A model generated the notes under the pieces. That model saw nothing but the letters and a program-made list of their open reading frames with translations, did no database searches and was not told where the DNA came from. DNA of 64,000 bases from Alphaproteobacteria bacterium. GTDB taxonomy: Bacteria; Pseudomonadota; Alphaproteobacteria; JAUHZC01. The position numbers were made by a program, and so were the translations under genes. The stretch covers positions 372,001 to 436,000 of the forward strand of contig CP060236.1 in NCBI GenBank assembly GCA_023898725.1. Direction: 5' to 3'. This document shows, one piece after another, positions 25,750 to 36,700 of this stretch (positions are counted from its first letter, which is position 1; each line of letters starts with the position of its first letter).

Positions 25750-28437
25750 CTAACGACCACAGCAGTGCTTATAACGTTTTGCGGATCCACAAGGACAAGG
25801 GGAGTTGCGGGGAATGTACGCTTCCCAATGATCGGATGACTCATTATGATCTGTACTTTCATGCTCGCCTCCTGAAAGAAATTCTTCGGCATCAGGATTG
25901 GATGCCGTGCCATCAATAACATCGTCCTCAAACATTTCATCTTGAAGGGTTGCAATGGCTTCCTTATCGACTGTGAACAGCGCGAGCAGCTGTGTAGCGG
26001 ATTCTTGGATCGTCGTCAACATTGTTTGAAACATAGCAAATGCTTCGTGCTTATACTCATTCAGGGGATCTTTTTGACCATAGGCACGCAAATGGATTCC
26101 TTGGCGTAAATGGTCAAGCCCTGCCAGGTGATCTTTCCATGTTTGATCAAGAACCCGCAGCAAAATCAAGCGCTCCATTTTACGCATAGCTTCGGACCCA
26201 AGGGCTTTTTCTTTTGTGGCCATAAGAACGTTTAGAAATTCCAAAACGCGTGCCTCGGCCACTTGCTGATTCATCCCAGCTTCAGTGATCCACGCATGCA
26301 GAGGGAAATCTTCATTGGTAAATTGTTTCAATTCGACCCCAATCAGTTCAATGGGCCATTCTTCCGGAAACGTACGGGGGGCAATGCAACGATTCAACGC
26401 ATTGCGAACGGCTTCTTCGCGCATAGCGACAATGGTATCGCTAATGTCCTCGAGGGTCATAATGTCACGGCGCTGTTGGTAGATCACTTTGCGCTGATCA
26501 TTCATCACATCATCATATTTCAAGAGTTGTTTGCGCACATCAAAATGGCGGGCTTCCACACGTTTTTGAGCACGCTCAAGCGCCTTCGTAACCCATCGGT
26601 GCCTGATCGCTTCTCCTTCTTTCAAACCTAGGCGCACAAGTGTGGCATCTAAGCGATCGGAACCAAAAATACGCATGAGATCGTCACCCAAAGAAAGGTA
26701 AAAAATTGACTCTCCTGGATCCCCCTGGCGCCCCGCACGACCCCTCAACTGGTTATCAATGCGTCGACTTTCATGGCGCTCTGTACCAATGACCAGCAAT
26801 CCCCCCGCTTCACGGGCGATTTTTTCATTAGCGGCAATTTCAGCCGTAATTTTTGCCTTGAGTGTGGCAAGATCATTAGGGGATTCTTCTCCCGTTATAC
26901 GCTTCGCAAATTCAATCTCTGCGCTTCCACCAAGCTTAATATCAGTTCCGCGACCAGCCATATTGGTTGCAATTGTTATTGCTCCCGGTTTTCCTGCTTG
27001 GGCAATAATCTCAGCCTCTTTTTCATGAAAGCGCGCATTAAGCACTTGATGAGGAATATTTTTTTCCTTCAAAAGACGGGAGATAAGCTCTGATTTTTCA
27101 ATGCTTGTTGTGCCAACCAGAACCGGTTGGCGTGCCTCATGTGCCGCCAAGATACGCTCTTTAATAGCAACAAACTTTTCCTCAAATGTGCGGTACACCT
27201 CATCATCACCATCCACACGCCTAAGGGGACGATGAGTGGGAACAGAAACAACATCAAGGTTATAAATTTCTGAAAACTCTGCAGCTTCCGTAAGCGCTGT
27301 TCCCGTCATTCCTGCCAATTTCGGATATAATCGGAAATAGTTCTGATACGTGACGGAAGCCAACGTTTGGTTTTCCAACTGAATTGCGACTTTTTCTTTT
27401 GCCTCAATCGCTTGATGCAAACCATCCGAGTAGCGTCGCCCATCCGCCATGCGCCCCGTAAACTCATCAATAATAACGACCGCACCATCCTTGACAATAT
27501 AATCTTTATCGCGACGATACAGAGTATTGGCACGCAACGCCTGGTCTACATGATGCACAAGAGCAATGTTGTGAACATCATAAAGGTTTTCACCCTCAAT
27601 AAGGCCATGCTCACGCACAAGATCTTCTACGTGTTTTTGCCCCTGCTCTGTCAAAACCACAGAGTGGGCTTTTTCATCAATTTTATAATCCGTTTCCACT
27701 AACCTCCCAATGAGTTTGTCTGCTTTGGTATATAGATCAGAGGATTTTTCCGCGGCTCCCGAAATAATCAATGGCGTGCGGGCTTCATCAATTAAAATAT
27801 TATCAACTTCATCCACAACCGCATAATTAAACGTCCGCTGAACCATATCATCAAGGCGAAACTTCATATTATCGCGAAGATAGTCAAAACCAAATTCATT
27901 ATTAGTGCCATAGGTAATATCAGCGGCATAAGCCGCTCTGCGCTCATCATCAAACATTGTGTGTGTGATGATACCGACGTGTATTCCTAACATATCATAA
28001 ACAGGTTTCATCCAATGCGCATCGCGTGCAGCAAGGTAGTCGTTCACAGTGACAACATGCACACCCTTACCTGCAAGGGCATTCAAATAAATAGGGGCAA
28101 CAGACATCAGTGTTTTTCCTTCACCGGTGCGCATCTCCGCGATCATACCCTTATGCAAAATAATGCCGCCTGCCAACTGAACATCATATTGACGCAACCC
28201 CATTGACCGCACTGATGCTTCGCGAACAGTTGCAAAGGCGTCAACCAAAATATCGTTCAGGCTTTCTCCGCCTGCTATGCGTGTGCGAAAAAGATCTGTG
28301 CGTTCTTTGAGTTGGGCATCCGTTAGTTTCTGAACCTCCGACTCACGCGCGTTAATGGCTTCAATCGTTGGCATGATTCGGCGAATAAACCGATCGTTCG
28401 CAGAGGGGAAAAATTGCGCCAGAATCTTTTTAAGCAT
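25750..28437 (-). CDS. secA: Preprotein translocase ATPase
   Basis: The 895-residue protein is full length. Walker A is at MRTGEGKT (Lys108), Walker B/DEAD-like at VVDEVDNILIDEARTP near 210, helicase motifs include TNMAGRGTDIKLGG near 495 and GRAGRQGDPG near 570. The C-terminus carries the SecB/lipid-binding zinc site CPCGSAKRYKHCCGR. SecA drives protein export through SecYEG. This matters here because this window alone encodes more than ten Sec-type exported proteins. It diverges from the parvulin gene, an arrangement also common in other alphaproteobacteria. Confidence 0.98.
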   Translation of the reverse strand: MLKKILAQFFPSANDRFIRRIMPTIEAINARESEVQKLTDAQLKERTDLFRTRIAGGESLNDILVDAFATVREASVRSMGLRQYDVQLAGGIILHKGMIAEMRTGEGKTLMSVAPIYLNALAGKGVHVVTVNDYLAARDAHWMKPVYDMLGIHVGIITHTMFDDERRAAYAADITYGTNNEFGFDYLRDNMKFRLDDMVQRTFNYAVVDEVDNILIDEARTPLIISGAAEKSSDLYTKADKLIGRLVETDYKIDEKAHSVVLTEQGQKHVEDLVREHGLIEGENLYDVHNIALVHHVDQALRANTLYRRDKDYIVKDGAVVIIDEFTGRMADGRRYSDGLHQAIEAKEKVAIQLENQTLASVTYQNYFRLYPKLAGMTGTALTEAAEFSEIYNLDVVSVPTHRPLRRVDGDDEVYRTFEEKFVAIKERILAAHEARQPVLVGTTSIEKSELISRLLKEKNIPHQVLNARFHEKEAEIIAQAGKPGAITIATNMAGRGTDIKLGGSAEIEFAKRITGEESPNDLATLKAKITAEIAANEKIAREAGGLLVIGTERHESRRIDNQLRGRAGRQGDPGESIFYLSLGDDLMRIFGSDRLDATLVRLGLKEGEAIRHRWVTKALERAQKRVEARHFDVRKQLLKYDDVMNDQRKVIYQQRRDIMTLEDISDTIVAMREEAVRNALNRCIAPRTFPEEWPIELIGVELKQFTNEDFPLHAWITEAGMNQQVAEARVLEFLNVLMATKEKALGSEAMRKMERLILLRVLDQTWKDHLAGLDHLRQGIHLRAYGQKDPLNEYKHEAFAMFQTMLTTIQESATQLLALFTVDKEAIATLQDEMFEDDVIDGTASNPDAEEFLSGGEHESTDHNESSDHWEAYIPRNSPCPCGSAKRYKHCCGR

Positions 28438-28583
28438 TATTCAAAATATACGTTATTTTATCGTACTTTCAGGTATATCCTAAAATGCAGATAAAAAAAA
28501 CAGGAAAAGGTTGTCTTTTATAAGGCAAACGCGATATAGTGACCGTGATATTTTTAAAAGTGTTACGTCAAAAGGGTATACAA

Positions 28584-29447
28584 ATGAAATCACGGTTTAT
28601 TAATAGTCTCCTTGTTATGGCAATTGTTTCTATTACGCTCAGCACGCATGCACTAAACGCTACGCCTGAGATAACGGAAAACACACTTTTGGCAAGCATT
28701 GGTGAAAAAAAATTCACTGTTTCTGATCTGCAAAAAATGCTGCAAGCGCTTCCACCACAGATGCGGAACATGCCCGCTGAGCGACTGATTCCCCTTGTGA
28801 TGCGTGCCTGGGTTCAAGAACAATTGTTTGTTGCTGAAGCCCGCAAGACAGGCATTAGAAAAAACGACCTCTATCTTGCGCGTGTTAAAAATGCCCGCAT
28901 TCAAGCCCTCTTTGAAACGTACATGCAGGTCAAAACATCTGAACTCGTCACTGATGAAAAAATTAAAGCTGCTTACGATACCTACATCAAGGAGAACTTT
29001 GAGAATAAGAAACTCAAAGAACGGAAAATTCAGCATGCTCTTTTTACCTCCAAGGACAAGGCTGATGAGGCACTCAAACTTTACACGAGCAAGTCTCTTG
29101 ATATGGACGAGATTGTAGCCAAATTCTCTAGTGATAAGTTGCAGAATGGTGTGCTTGGTTACATCAATGATTTGCATAAGGGCATTCCTGCCGAGTTTCG
29201 CAAAGAGGTTGAAAACATGAAAGAAAGTGAAATACGGGGACCCTTTAAAACACGAGCAGGGTGGCATCTCGTTAAATGTCTTGATGTGCGGGATCTGAAG
29301 AAACCAGAGCTTTCTGACATGACGAAGGGCCTGCAACAACAAGTGGCTGCTCAAGAAATTGAGAAGCATTACGAAGCGCTGAAAAAGGCCTACAACGTGA
29401 AGCTTGAGAAAGTTCCTGGCTTAACAGAACCAGCGAAAAAGCCATAG
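28584..29447 (+). CDS. Exported parvulin-type peptidyl-prolyl isomerase (PpiC/PrsA/SurA-like)
   Basis: The ATG at 28584 gives a proper signal peptide (MKSRFINSLLVMAIVSITLSTHA), whereas the longer frame from GTG 28539 would bury it. The start is preferred for that reason. The 287-residue protein has an N-terminal SurA_N-like helical region (LPPQMRNMPAERL) and one rotamase domain from ~145 to 245 (ERKIQHALFTSKDKADEA, KFSSDKLQNGVLGYI, EIRGPFKTRAGWHLVK). It should help fold exported or outer-membrane proteins, working with the products of secA next to it. Confidence 0.88.
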   Translation: MKSRFINSLLVMAIVSITLSTHALNATPEITENTLLASIGEKKFTVSDLQKMLQALPPQMRNMPAERLIPLVMRAWVQEQLFVAEARKTGIRKNDLYLARVKNARIQALFETYMQVKTSELVTDEKIKAAYDTYIKENFENKKLKERKIQHALFTSKDKADEALKLYTSKSLDMDEIVAKFSSDKLQNGVLGYINDLHKGIPAEFRKEVENMKESEIRGPFKTRAGWHLVKCLDVRDLKKPELSDMTKGLQQQVAAQEIEKHYEALKKAYNVKLEKVPGLTEPAKKP

Positions 29448-29638
29448 TCCCCCGCGTTAAAATTCAAAAAATCTTGTCTATCAATCTTTCGTTTTAGATG
29501 CGACTGAAAAATGGCAGAACGTTTTGTATAATAGCGGCTAAAAATCTGATCCAAGAACTTCCAAGCCTTTGCGCCATTGGTGTCCGCCATTTTTGGGGCA
29601 ACGTTTACTGTACCAACAGAGTATCAAGGATTAACGCA

Positions 29639-30889
29639 TTGAAAAATTGGGTATGCACGCTTTCTGTATACATGCGCCGTCGGGTTATTTGTGTGTTCCT
29701 CATGGGAATTACCAGTGGTATTCCTTTTTTACTTCTAACCTCCACTCTCAGTGCCTACCTTAAGGACAAGGGGATTCCCAACCATATCATTTGCTCTTTG
29801 ACTGGCATTACCTTACCTTATGCGCTCAAATTCCTGTGGGCTCCCCTTCTTGATTGTTTTCGTGTGCCGTTTTTAACATCACTGTTGGGGCATCGGCGGG
29901 CATGGCTTTTCGTTGCGCAAATAGGCACAGCTGCAAGTATTATAAATCTCAGTTTTTATACCCAAGCAGATTTGTGGTTATTGGTTGTTGCAGGAAGCAC
30001 TTTAAGTTTCCTGGCAGCCACCCAAGACATTGTATTTGAAGCTTTTCGCGTAGAGACTCTGCGCAAGGAAGAAGAAGCCTACGGAGCAGGAGCTGCTGTT
30101 ATGGGGTTTCGCGTTGGTATGCTTATTTCAGGTGCATTTGCCTTGCTTATTGCCCATGAACATGGCTGGCAGGTCGCTTATCTTGTGATGGCGGCGTGTA
30201 TGGTTTTGGGGGTCGTGGGCACATTGCTGGCTGATGAGCCTATAACCATCCCTCTTTCTTCTCAAAGCAATCCAAGTTTTATAGGGACTATTTTAGATTT
30301 CTCGCGCAAGCGACCATGGTTTATTGTTTTGTCCTTTATTTTTCTTTTTAAATTAGCTGATACAGTACTCAATACGGTTACTGTTATTTTTCTGAAAGAC
30401 TTGGGTTTTTCAAATTTTGAGGTGGCCACTGTTGCAAAGACATTTGGAATTGTCTCCATGATTGTGGGGGGAGCTATGGGGGGTGTAATGCTTTATAAAC
30501 TTCACCTGCGCCATACATTGATCGTGAGTTGTCTTTTACAGATCATTGCGTGTCTTGGGTACTTTGTACAGGCCAAGGTTGGACACGACATCACGCTTTT
30601 GTACGTAACAATGGGACTTGAAAACATTACGTGTGGGATATCTCAGACTGCCTTGATTGCTTACCTTTCTCGCTTGTGTTATCGCCCTCAAACAGCGGCA
30701 CACTTTGCATTTCTCTCCTCGTTTTCATCTCTATCACGCATTTATCTTTCTACGTTTGCAGGATTTCTGGAGCAACACATGGGGTGGGCGACATTCCACT
30801 TATGGATTTCCCTTGCAACGGTTCCAGCACTTGTCATGGTTATGGTTTTAAAGAATCATTTTGAGACATTAACGCCGCCATCTCAATAA
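29639..30889 (+). CDS. AmpG-like MFS permease (muropeptide importer family)
   Basis: The AmpG pattern is clear: ICVFLMGITSGIPFLLLTSTLSAYLKD at the start, then QDIVFEAFRVETLRKEEEAYGAGAAVMGFRVG, and a DKAGLP-like loop replaced by SYFVQAKVG later. About 12 membrane helices are present. The open frame begins at 29498, but the first ~45 codons look non-coding. A TTG at 29639 has AAGGA 8 bases upstream, and ATG 29672 is the next option. AmpG brings anhydro-muropeptides from wall turnover back into the cytoplasm. In an intracellular bacterium a relative could import a host compound instead. Confidence 0.8.
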   Translation: MKNWVCTLSVYMRRRVICVFLMGITSGIPFLLLTSTLSAYLKDKGIPNHIICSLTGITLPYALKFLWAPLLDCFRVPFLTSLLGHRRAWLFVAQIGTAASIINLSFYTQADLWLLVVAGSTLSFLAATQDIVFEAFRVETLRKEEEAYGAGAAVMGFRVGMLISGAFALLIAHEHGWQVAYLVMAACMVLGVVGTLLADEPITIPLSSQSNPSFIGTILDFSRKRPWFIVLSFIFLFKLADTVLNTVTVIFLKDLGFSNFEVATVAKTFGIVSMIVGGAMGGVMLYKLHLRHTLIVSCLLQIIACLGYFVQAKVGHDITLLYVTMGLENITCGISQTALIAYLSRLCYRPQTAAHFAFLSSFSSLSRIYLSTFAGFLEQHMGWATFHLWISLATVPALVMVMVLKNHFETLTPPSQ

Positions 30890-30913
30890 AATCTTACCCC
30901 TAAACAACGGCTA

Positions 30914-30919
30914 TATAAT
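30914..30919 (+). promoter_or_regulatory. Candidate -10 box upstream of the two small exported proteins
   Basis: An exact TATAAT occurs in CTATATAATACC, 79 bases before the GTG start at 30998. No good -35 hexamer is at the expected spacing, so it is only a candidate. Confidence 0.3.
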
Positions 30920-30997
30920 ACCACTCCCGTAATTGCTACGTTATGTGTTTATGGCGATTTTGCTCCTATCATTAATCAAGGGATACAAGGATGATAT

Positions 30998-31522
30998 GTG
31001 AAAAAATATCATAGAGTACTTTTGGTTATTTTCAGTGTGATATCCTCATTGAGCTCTTGGGCAAGCACCCATGATGAAGGCACAGACTCCCCCTACGCCT
31101 GGGGATCCTCAGTCTCATCAACAGTCAGAATGACTCTTGAAGTTTATAATCTCACACCAAAACCCCTTCATGCGCTTCTTTTATCGGACGATGAATGTGC
31201 GATACATTTTGAAAAAAGCTGTGCGGACATGCTGTGTGAATCAGACCAAATTAAAGGTATTCACGGACTCTGGGTATTAGCTTGCCAGTCCTATCCTCCC
31301 GCGTTGAAAGAACTTTCATCCTACTTTAATGAGGGTTATTATACTTGTCCTATAAACCCAGATTTCTCTACGTTCCTTACACATCTTCATGAGATTGAGG
31401 TCATCCCCCTCCCCCATACAGAAAACACAGGAGAAACGGCTCACATGGCATCCAGAAACATGAGGGATTTCTGGGAAGGGCTATGTAATTGGGTGTTTTT
31501 ATTCATAACTTCGGGAGAGTAA
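30998..31522 (+). CDS. Small exported protein of unknown function (first of a pair)
   Basis: A GTG start at 30998 with CAAGGA upstream gives 174 residues and a signal peptide (KKYHRVLLVIFSVISSLSSWAS). The mature part is acidic with six Cys in positions that could form disulfides (DECAIHFEKSCADMLCE, LACQS, YTCP, GLCN). It has a hydrophobic C-terminal WVFLFI. No family is recognised. The stop is followed after one base by the next start, so the two genes are very likely cotranslated. Confidence 0.6.
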   Translation: MKKYHRVLLVIFSVISSLSSWASTHDEGTDSPYAWGSSVSSTVRMTLEVYNLTPKPLHALLLSDDECAIHFEKSCADMLCESDQIKGIHGLWVLACQSYPPALKELSSYFNEGYYTCPINPDFSTFLTHLHEIEVIPLPHTENTGETAHMASRNMRDFWEGLCNWVFLFITSGE

Positions 31523-31523
31523 C

Positions 31524-32135
31524 ATGTTTCATAAACACGCGCGTGTTCTTGGGATAATCGCAATCGTATGCACAGGTTTAGGAGCAAGTGAGGATAAAGC
31601 CTCCTTATTTTCAGAAACAGAAAATCCCCCACATTGGGGGAGAGTTTGTCAACAGACCTCTGATTCCTATGACTCTATCCCATCCATTTTATGGGATTCG
31701 CGCCCCCAAACAGAAGACGAAACAGCTCACCGGATATCCCTTATTTTTACATGGAATTATGTAACAACTCCTGGTTCTATCCATCGTTTTGTGAATCCCT
31801 TGGATATCCCCAGATTCAAGGAGGAAGTTGGATTATCTCCCTCTATCGAAACCCTACGGATGTGGATAAAATCTCAAGACACACCCACTCACGATGCGTT
31901 TCTGAATCCCCTTGGAAAATTTGAAATCGTATTGAAAGCAGTCCGTGAGGGGCGTATTCGCATCCAAGAATCAACCGTATTTGTAATTTCAGAAAGGTAT
32001 CCTCTCGGTATTCTTGAGCCTATTCAAGGAATGGATAGGGCAGCACTATCGTCAAGGAGCGTTTCAACTGTTGGTATACGCAATATTGACCTCACAAAAG
32101 ACCTGGAAAGCTCTCCCTCTTCTGAAGAGTTGTAA
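31524..32135 (+). CDS. Small exported protein of unknown function (second of a pair)
   Basis: The protein has 203 residues with a short leader (MFHKHARVLGIIAIVCTGLGAS). Its body is acidic with a Trp-rich start (NPPHWGRVC, SILWDSRP, FTWNYV) and a Glu/Ser-rich end (LESSPSSEEL). No domain is recognised. It lies one base after the previous gene. It could be exported, although the hydrophobic stretch is short. Confidence 0.58.
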   Translation: MFHKHARVLGIIAIVCTGLGASEDKASLFSETENPPHWGRVCQQTSDSYDSIPSILWDSRPQTEDETAHRISLIFTWNYVTTPGSIHRFVNPLDIPRFKEEVGLSPSIETLRMWIKSQDTPTHDAFLNPLGKFEIVLKAVREGRIRIQESTVFVISERYPLGILEPIQGMDRAALSSRSVSTVGIRNIDLTKDLESSPSSEEL

Positions 32136-32204
32136 CTGTTAAAAAGAATTAGCCTCTCAATAAACAGTGTTTGCAAAAAGGACGAAAATCATCAAAATGC
32201 CCCC

Positions 32205-33107
32205 CTAGAAAAAACCATCAACAACCTTGGGGGCTGGCATCCGGTGATGGCGCAGCCATGTTGTTTGTCGTTTAATGTACTGATTGGTTTGATCGATACT
32301 GATGCGCATCATCTCTGTTTGTGTGATATCACCTTTTAAAAACTGCATAATAGGAACAACTCCAATAGCCCTCGCAAGTGTAGGAGAGAGCGTATCAAAG
32401 CTGTGCATATCCACCATCGCAGACACCTCGTCCACCCCTCCACGATCGAGTATGTTCTGAAAGCGTTGGGCCGCGCGGGCGCGCAATACGTCACGGGGTG
32501 GCAGGAGAATATGCGACTGAATGGCATAGGCATCCCCCATAATACGGGCGGATGAAACGTTCTGCCAATCGCTCAGAGATTTTCCCGTTGCAACGAATAC
32601 ACTCATAGCCCGCACCAGACGCTGTCTGTCATTATGATGCAAGCGCTTGGCGGTTACCGGATCACATTGCATCAATTGCTCACGGAAGGCCTCTCCCCCT
32701 ATATCATGAAAAGTTTGCGTGCATTGCTCATTTGTTTCACGTGGAACATTAGGAATTTCAGAAAGTCCATGACAAAAACTATAAAGATAAAACCCCGTCC
32801 CCCCCACAAGAATGGGTGTTTGTTTGGGAGAGATTTGTAGGAGCTCCTCTTCTAAAGCATGCAACCATTGCCGCACATTATACGCATGTGTACACAACAC
32901 ATGGCCGTACATACGGTGGGGTGTTTCCCTCTTATCCTCCTCCGTGGGTTGGGCCGTCAGTAAAGGTAACCCAGCATATACCTGCAAACTATCCGCGTTA
33001 ATAATAACTCCGTTACATTGCTTGGCGAGTGCCATCGCGTACGCAGACTTTCCACTAGCTGTAGGACCTGCAACGATGATCAATGAGGGACGATTTTTTT
33101 GTATCAC
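32205..33107 (-). CDS. miaA: tRNA dimethylallyltransferase
   Basis: The 300-residue protein has the P-loop GPTASGKSAYA (residues 14-24), NADSLQVYAGLPLLTAQP (substrate strand), the YGH..C block and the GGTGFYL motif near 100, followed by DRQRLVRAM. MiaA adds a dimethylallyl group to A37 of tRNAs reading UNN codons. It starts five bases after the stop of tssE and may be cotranscribed with it, which is an unrelated functional pair. Confidence 0.95.
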   Translation of the reverse strand: MIQKNRPSLIIVAGPTASGKSAYAMALAKQCNGVIINADSLQVYAGLPLLTAQPTEEDKRETPHRMYGHVLCTHAYNVRQWLHALEEELLQISPKQTPILVGGTGFYLYSFCHGLSEIPNVPRETNEQCTQTFHDIGGEAFREQLMQCDPVTAKRLHHNDRQRLVRAMSVFVATGKSLSDWQNVSSARIMGDAYAIQSHILLPPRDVLRARAAQRFQNILDRGGVDEVSAMVDMHSFDTLSPTLARAIGVVPIMQFLKGDITQTEMMRISIDQTNQYIKRQTTWLRHHRMPAPKVVDGFF

Positions 33108-33112
33108 AAGAG

Positions 33113-33613
33113 TCAGCTTGCTAGCGATTCATTCTTGGTAATTTCTACGTCAGAAATACTCACAGGAAAAGACCATTGTTCCCGAATATTGCCCGATACT
33201 AGCGTTCCGTCAATAATCACCGACAACCGCTGCTTCACACGATCAAATGCATTGATCTCAACCTTGATATCCTCCAGGCGCGGCTCGAAGCGAGCAATTG
33301 TCTGTGCAAGAAGGTGCTTGATATTAGCCTTGCCCTCCGTCGATGTTACGTCGTGATCACCAAAATAATGGGCACCATAAAAGAGAGTTGTTCCTGCAAC
33401 ACTTTCGTCTGGTTCATCCAGTTCCTGAAGACGTAAATGGCCAGGACGTGTATTGAGAAGCATCTCTATTTCATGATGCATTGATTCTTTTAATTGGTCC
33501 CGGTTGTAGCGACGCAAGGGAGTGGGCTCCTCGTCAGAACGAGGATTGTTATCCACTAATCGATCAAACAAGGGGACGGGGGCTTGAAGTGACTTTGGGA
33601 TTTTCGTGGTCAT
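33113..33613 (-). CDS. tssE: T6SS baseplate wedge component TssE (gp25-like)
   Basis: The ATG at 33613 gives 166 residues. The body shows the gp25/TssE pattern: PLFDRLVDN, LKESMHHEIEMLLNTRPG near residue 55, TLFYGAHYFGD and the diagnostic IARFEPRLEDIKVEI near 115. TssE forms part of the wedge on which the sheath (TssBC) polymerises. It is 30 kb from tssB-tssC-hcp, next to miaA, so the T6SS genes are scattered in this chromosome. A longer frame to 33667 exists, but it adds a non-conserved N-terminus. Confidence 0.88.
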   Translation of the reverse strand: MTTKIPKSLQAPVPLFDRLVDNNPRSDEEPTPLRRYNRDQLKESMHHEIEMLLNTRPGHLRLQELDEPDESVAGTTLFYGAHYFGDHDVTSTEGKANIKHLLAQTIARFEPRLEDIKVEINAFDRVKQRLSVIIDGTLVSGNIREQWSFPVSISDVEITKNESLAS

Positions 33614-33724
33614 GTATAACTCCGCTGATCTTCGTATCAGTATGAATATACCACAAATAATGCGCAATCACCTTAGGCTTGTGAGAAATATCTAAACCTA
33701 CCTTCTTTGTTTTGCGATGGACTC

Positions 33725-36700
33725 TTATGATACAGAGGGCATACGTGCCTGTCTTAGGTAACGAGACACCCAACGGCGAATGACTTTAGACGCTTCTTGT
33801 TCTTTCCTGGTGCGTATTGTTTCCAAGGCCTCCTCTTCGTTGGCACCTGTTTGCAGCATTAGCAGTGTTATATTGAGATCATGAAGCTCCTTATCCGGCC
33901 TTTCACCTGCACCCCAATCAACTGGTTCATACTCTAAGGATGGCTCATCTCTCCATTTGTTGATATCCTCATGTCTAAGGTGATCATATCTGCACGCATC
34001 ATCAAAAATAGGCTTGAACTCATCACTATTTATTGAACACAAAACCGTCTCAGCGGTTTTGTATGCTTCCTGACACCAATATCTAAAATTTGTAATTTGG
34101 GCACATAGCTTCTTGTGATTCGTATCTTGGCCACTTAATATTTGAAAACTTTTTCTCAGGATTTCTTCCGCCCCAATGTTATTGGCCAACAAACCCATCA
34201 TCCCACAAAAAATACCAATCCTTGTACCAGAAATAGAAAGTGGCCACTTCTGTTCTAAAAAATCAGGATAATTTTTAGCCCACGTCCAATCCTTACTTTC
34301 CACAGCAAACCCTAAGAGCCTTTCCAGCGCATGCTCTGATTGTCCGCGCACAGCATTCTCATAGAGAATTCCTAAGGTATCTTGGTGAATCTTGTGCGGA
34401 TCAATGTAATAAGAATTGTTCCGTGCGATGCTTTCAAAAATATCCGGGGTCACAACACGTAAAAAGCGATTTAACACATTCTCTTCAGCAAACAGAGTAT
34501 CCCTATATAACCACTGGATTACCTCACCTTTATGTTGTGGAAAACTTTCTACCAGAAAATCTTTTTTAAAATACCCCTGGAGGGCTTCTGAGCACTCTAC
34601 AACCATCCTCTCAAGGATTGGTAGGGGACAATCACCCCGTAGGGCCCACACGAATGTTCTTACTTGCGTGTTATGATCAACACCAGAAAGGCGACTTATG
34701 ATCGCATCAAAATCCTTATGCTTTACTGCCTCATGCATGGCCTCCAATCCCTGTACCCATGGTCGCAATGCGTCAAGAATTTGTGGACTATCTTCACTAA
34801 TTGGGCTTACACAGGGGAACTTTGTTAGTCGTAACGTATTGATGAGATCGAGAGAAGCCTCCATCATTTCTGCTGGTTGATGGTCGTGGTCATATTTTCT
34901 GGTGACTACCTCAATAAACCTCCTTAAAGACTTGCGTTCGGGCGGTTGAAAGGAGCGAAAGCTGAAATCTTTAAAAACGCCCGCGAAATAATCGAATAAC
35001 CCAGCCTCACGTTGATTAAAAAAGGATGTATCACTGTCACGGTCTTTACTCAAAGTGTATAAAGGGAAGCCATTACAAACTCTAAAGGAAATATATTGAG
35101 GAACGAAATCATCGCGCGCTCCTGCAGATATTGCCTCCATAAAAGAGTGGTCCCGGAGAAGTTCTGGATTATCTAAGTTCAAAGAGTCACCGGAGCGTGG
35201 CGAAACCAAAAAATAGTAACCAAGTGGGTAACCATTTATATCAATTGTAGGATCAACGCCGAGGGCGAGAAACAATCTCGCCCATCCTGATGAGGGGTAT
35301 GCCAGTAACAGTTCTGTCAACCGAAACTTCTCCCGTAAAGTAGGGTCTGCAAAATACCTACTTAAATCTATGTTCTCTCGCATAGCCTCGTCTACATCAG
35401 GAACCTTACCACCATAATCATCACCCTTTATAAGTTCGGGAAGACAATACAAAAAGGGCTCAACTGCATATTTTCCCCAAAACCGTAGCACACAACACGC
35501 TGTTGGAAAGTCCTCCATAAAATCTGAAGGATCTATAGCAGAACCACTATCGCAAAGATCCTCAGTATCTATGCTACGAAAAATCTCCTCCATCTGGGAA
35601 ATCGAAGGAGACCCCTCACAGAAAACCCTATCTAGATAATTGGATATTTCATTTTTGTTCAGCATACTTCGCTCTGGATCTCTATGATACAAAGAGTAAC
35701 CAGGAAACCACCTTTCAAGAATTGCTTGAGGAAGTCTTAAAGATTTCGTTGACAGTGCGAGATCAAAGTATTCCCGAGGATTTTCAGCAAGCATTTTTTC
35801 AAAATAGTCCCAGGAATTCACCAAATGCAAAAAATCCCCTGGCTCTCCACTCAAAATAACGCTTTTCAATGCAAATTCTGGGGTCTCACGTTTTGGGGAT
35901 ACCCCATAAACAATCTCAGTGGCCAAGCGCGCGAGCTTTAAAAGGCGTGGATCATCTTGTTGGACGCCCCGATCTTTTTTGTGCCCATGAAATGCTCCGG
36001 GTATCAAACCATGGCCAGAAGCCACTAAATCCACAAGAGTGTGGCGAACTGTTCTCTGCAAGTCACTATACAACTGGGCAAGTGCTTCGTGTGGGATTTC
36101 TTTTTTGCGATACAGGCGTGTTTCTGGATGCTCTCCCATGACACCAGGAAGCGGGTAAAACCAAGCTTCTGGCACTAAAGAAGTTTTCGTGAGCTGTAAT
36201 TCTTTCCTAGAATGCGCAGAAGGCTCACTTCCAGAAGTTTGACCATTAGCTGTTGAATCAGTATAAAGATCAGCAAAGTGCTTTGCTATTTTTTGTGAAT
36301 CACCGGGTAAGACATGTGCCGCATGCGCATATGATGTCACAATCTCTGGAGGAAGAACAACCTGAATAAGAACACCATTGGTATCAGAATCAGGACCGTA
36401 TGCCCGCAAAAAAGGTGAACGCAAGGAATCATAGGAAACATCTACTCCCAGCAATCGCATGGCAAGGCTGCATATTCTCTCCGCGCTGGCCGCCAAAACA
36501 CTATGCGCTTTCAAAAAATATTTAGGCGTTGAGGACGTTGATAGAGAAACGCCGGGGCCTGCTGGTAGCGCCCAATTCACACACAAGCGGGTTTCCACAA
36601 GCTGTGGGTCATAATCATGACACGTGCTAAAAATTTCTTGAATGGCCTCAACAGGCAGGCGTTCGGTGGAGTCTTCCTTTAACGCTCTCATCAAGGGTCC

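Noticed and set aside
28653..29369. 238-codon minus-strand frame opposite the parvulin
   Set aside because: It is a long shadow of the opposite strand in a gene with strong family signatures.
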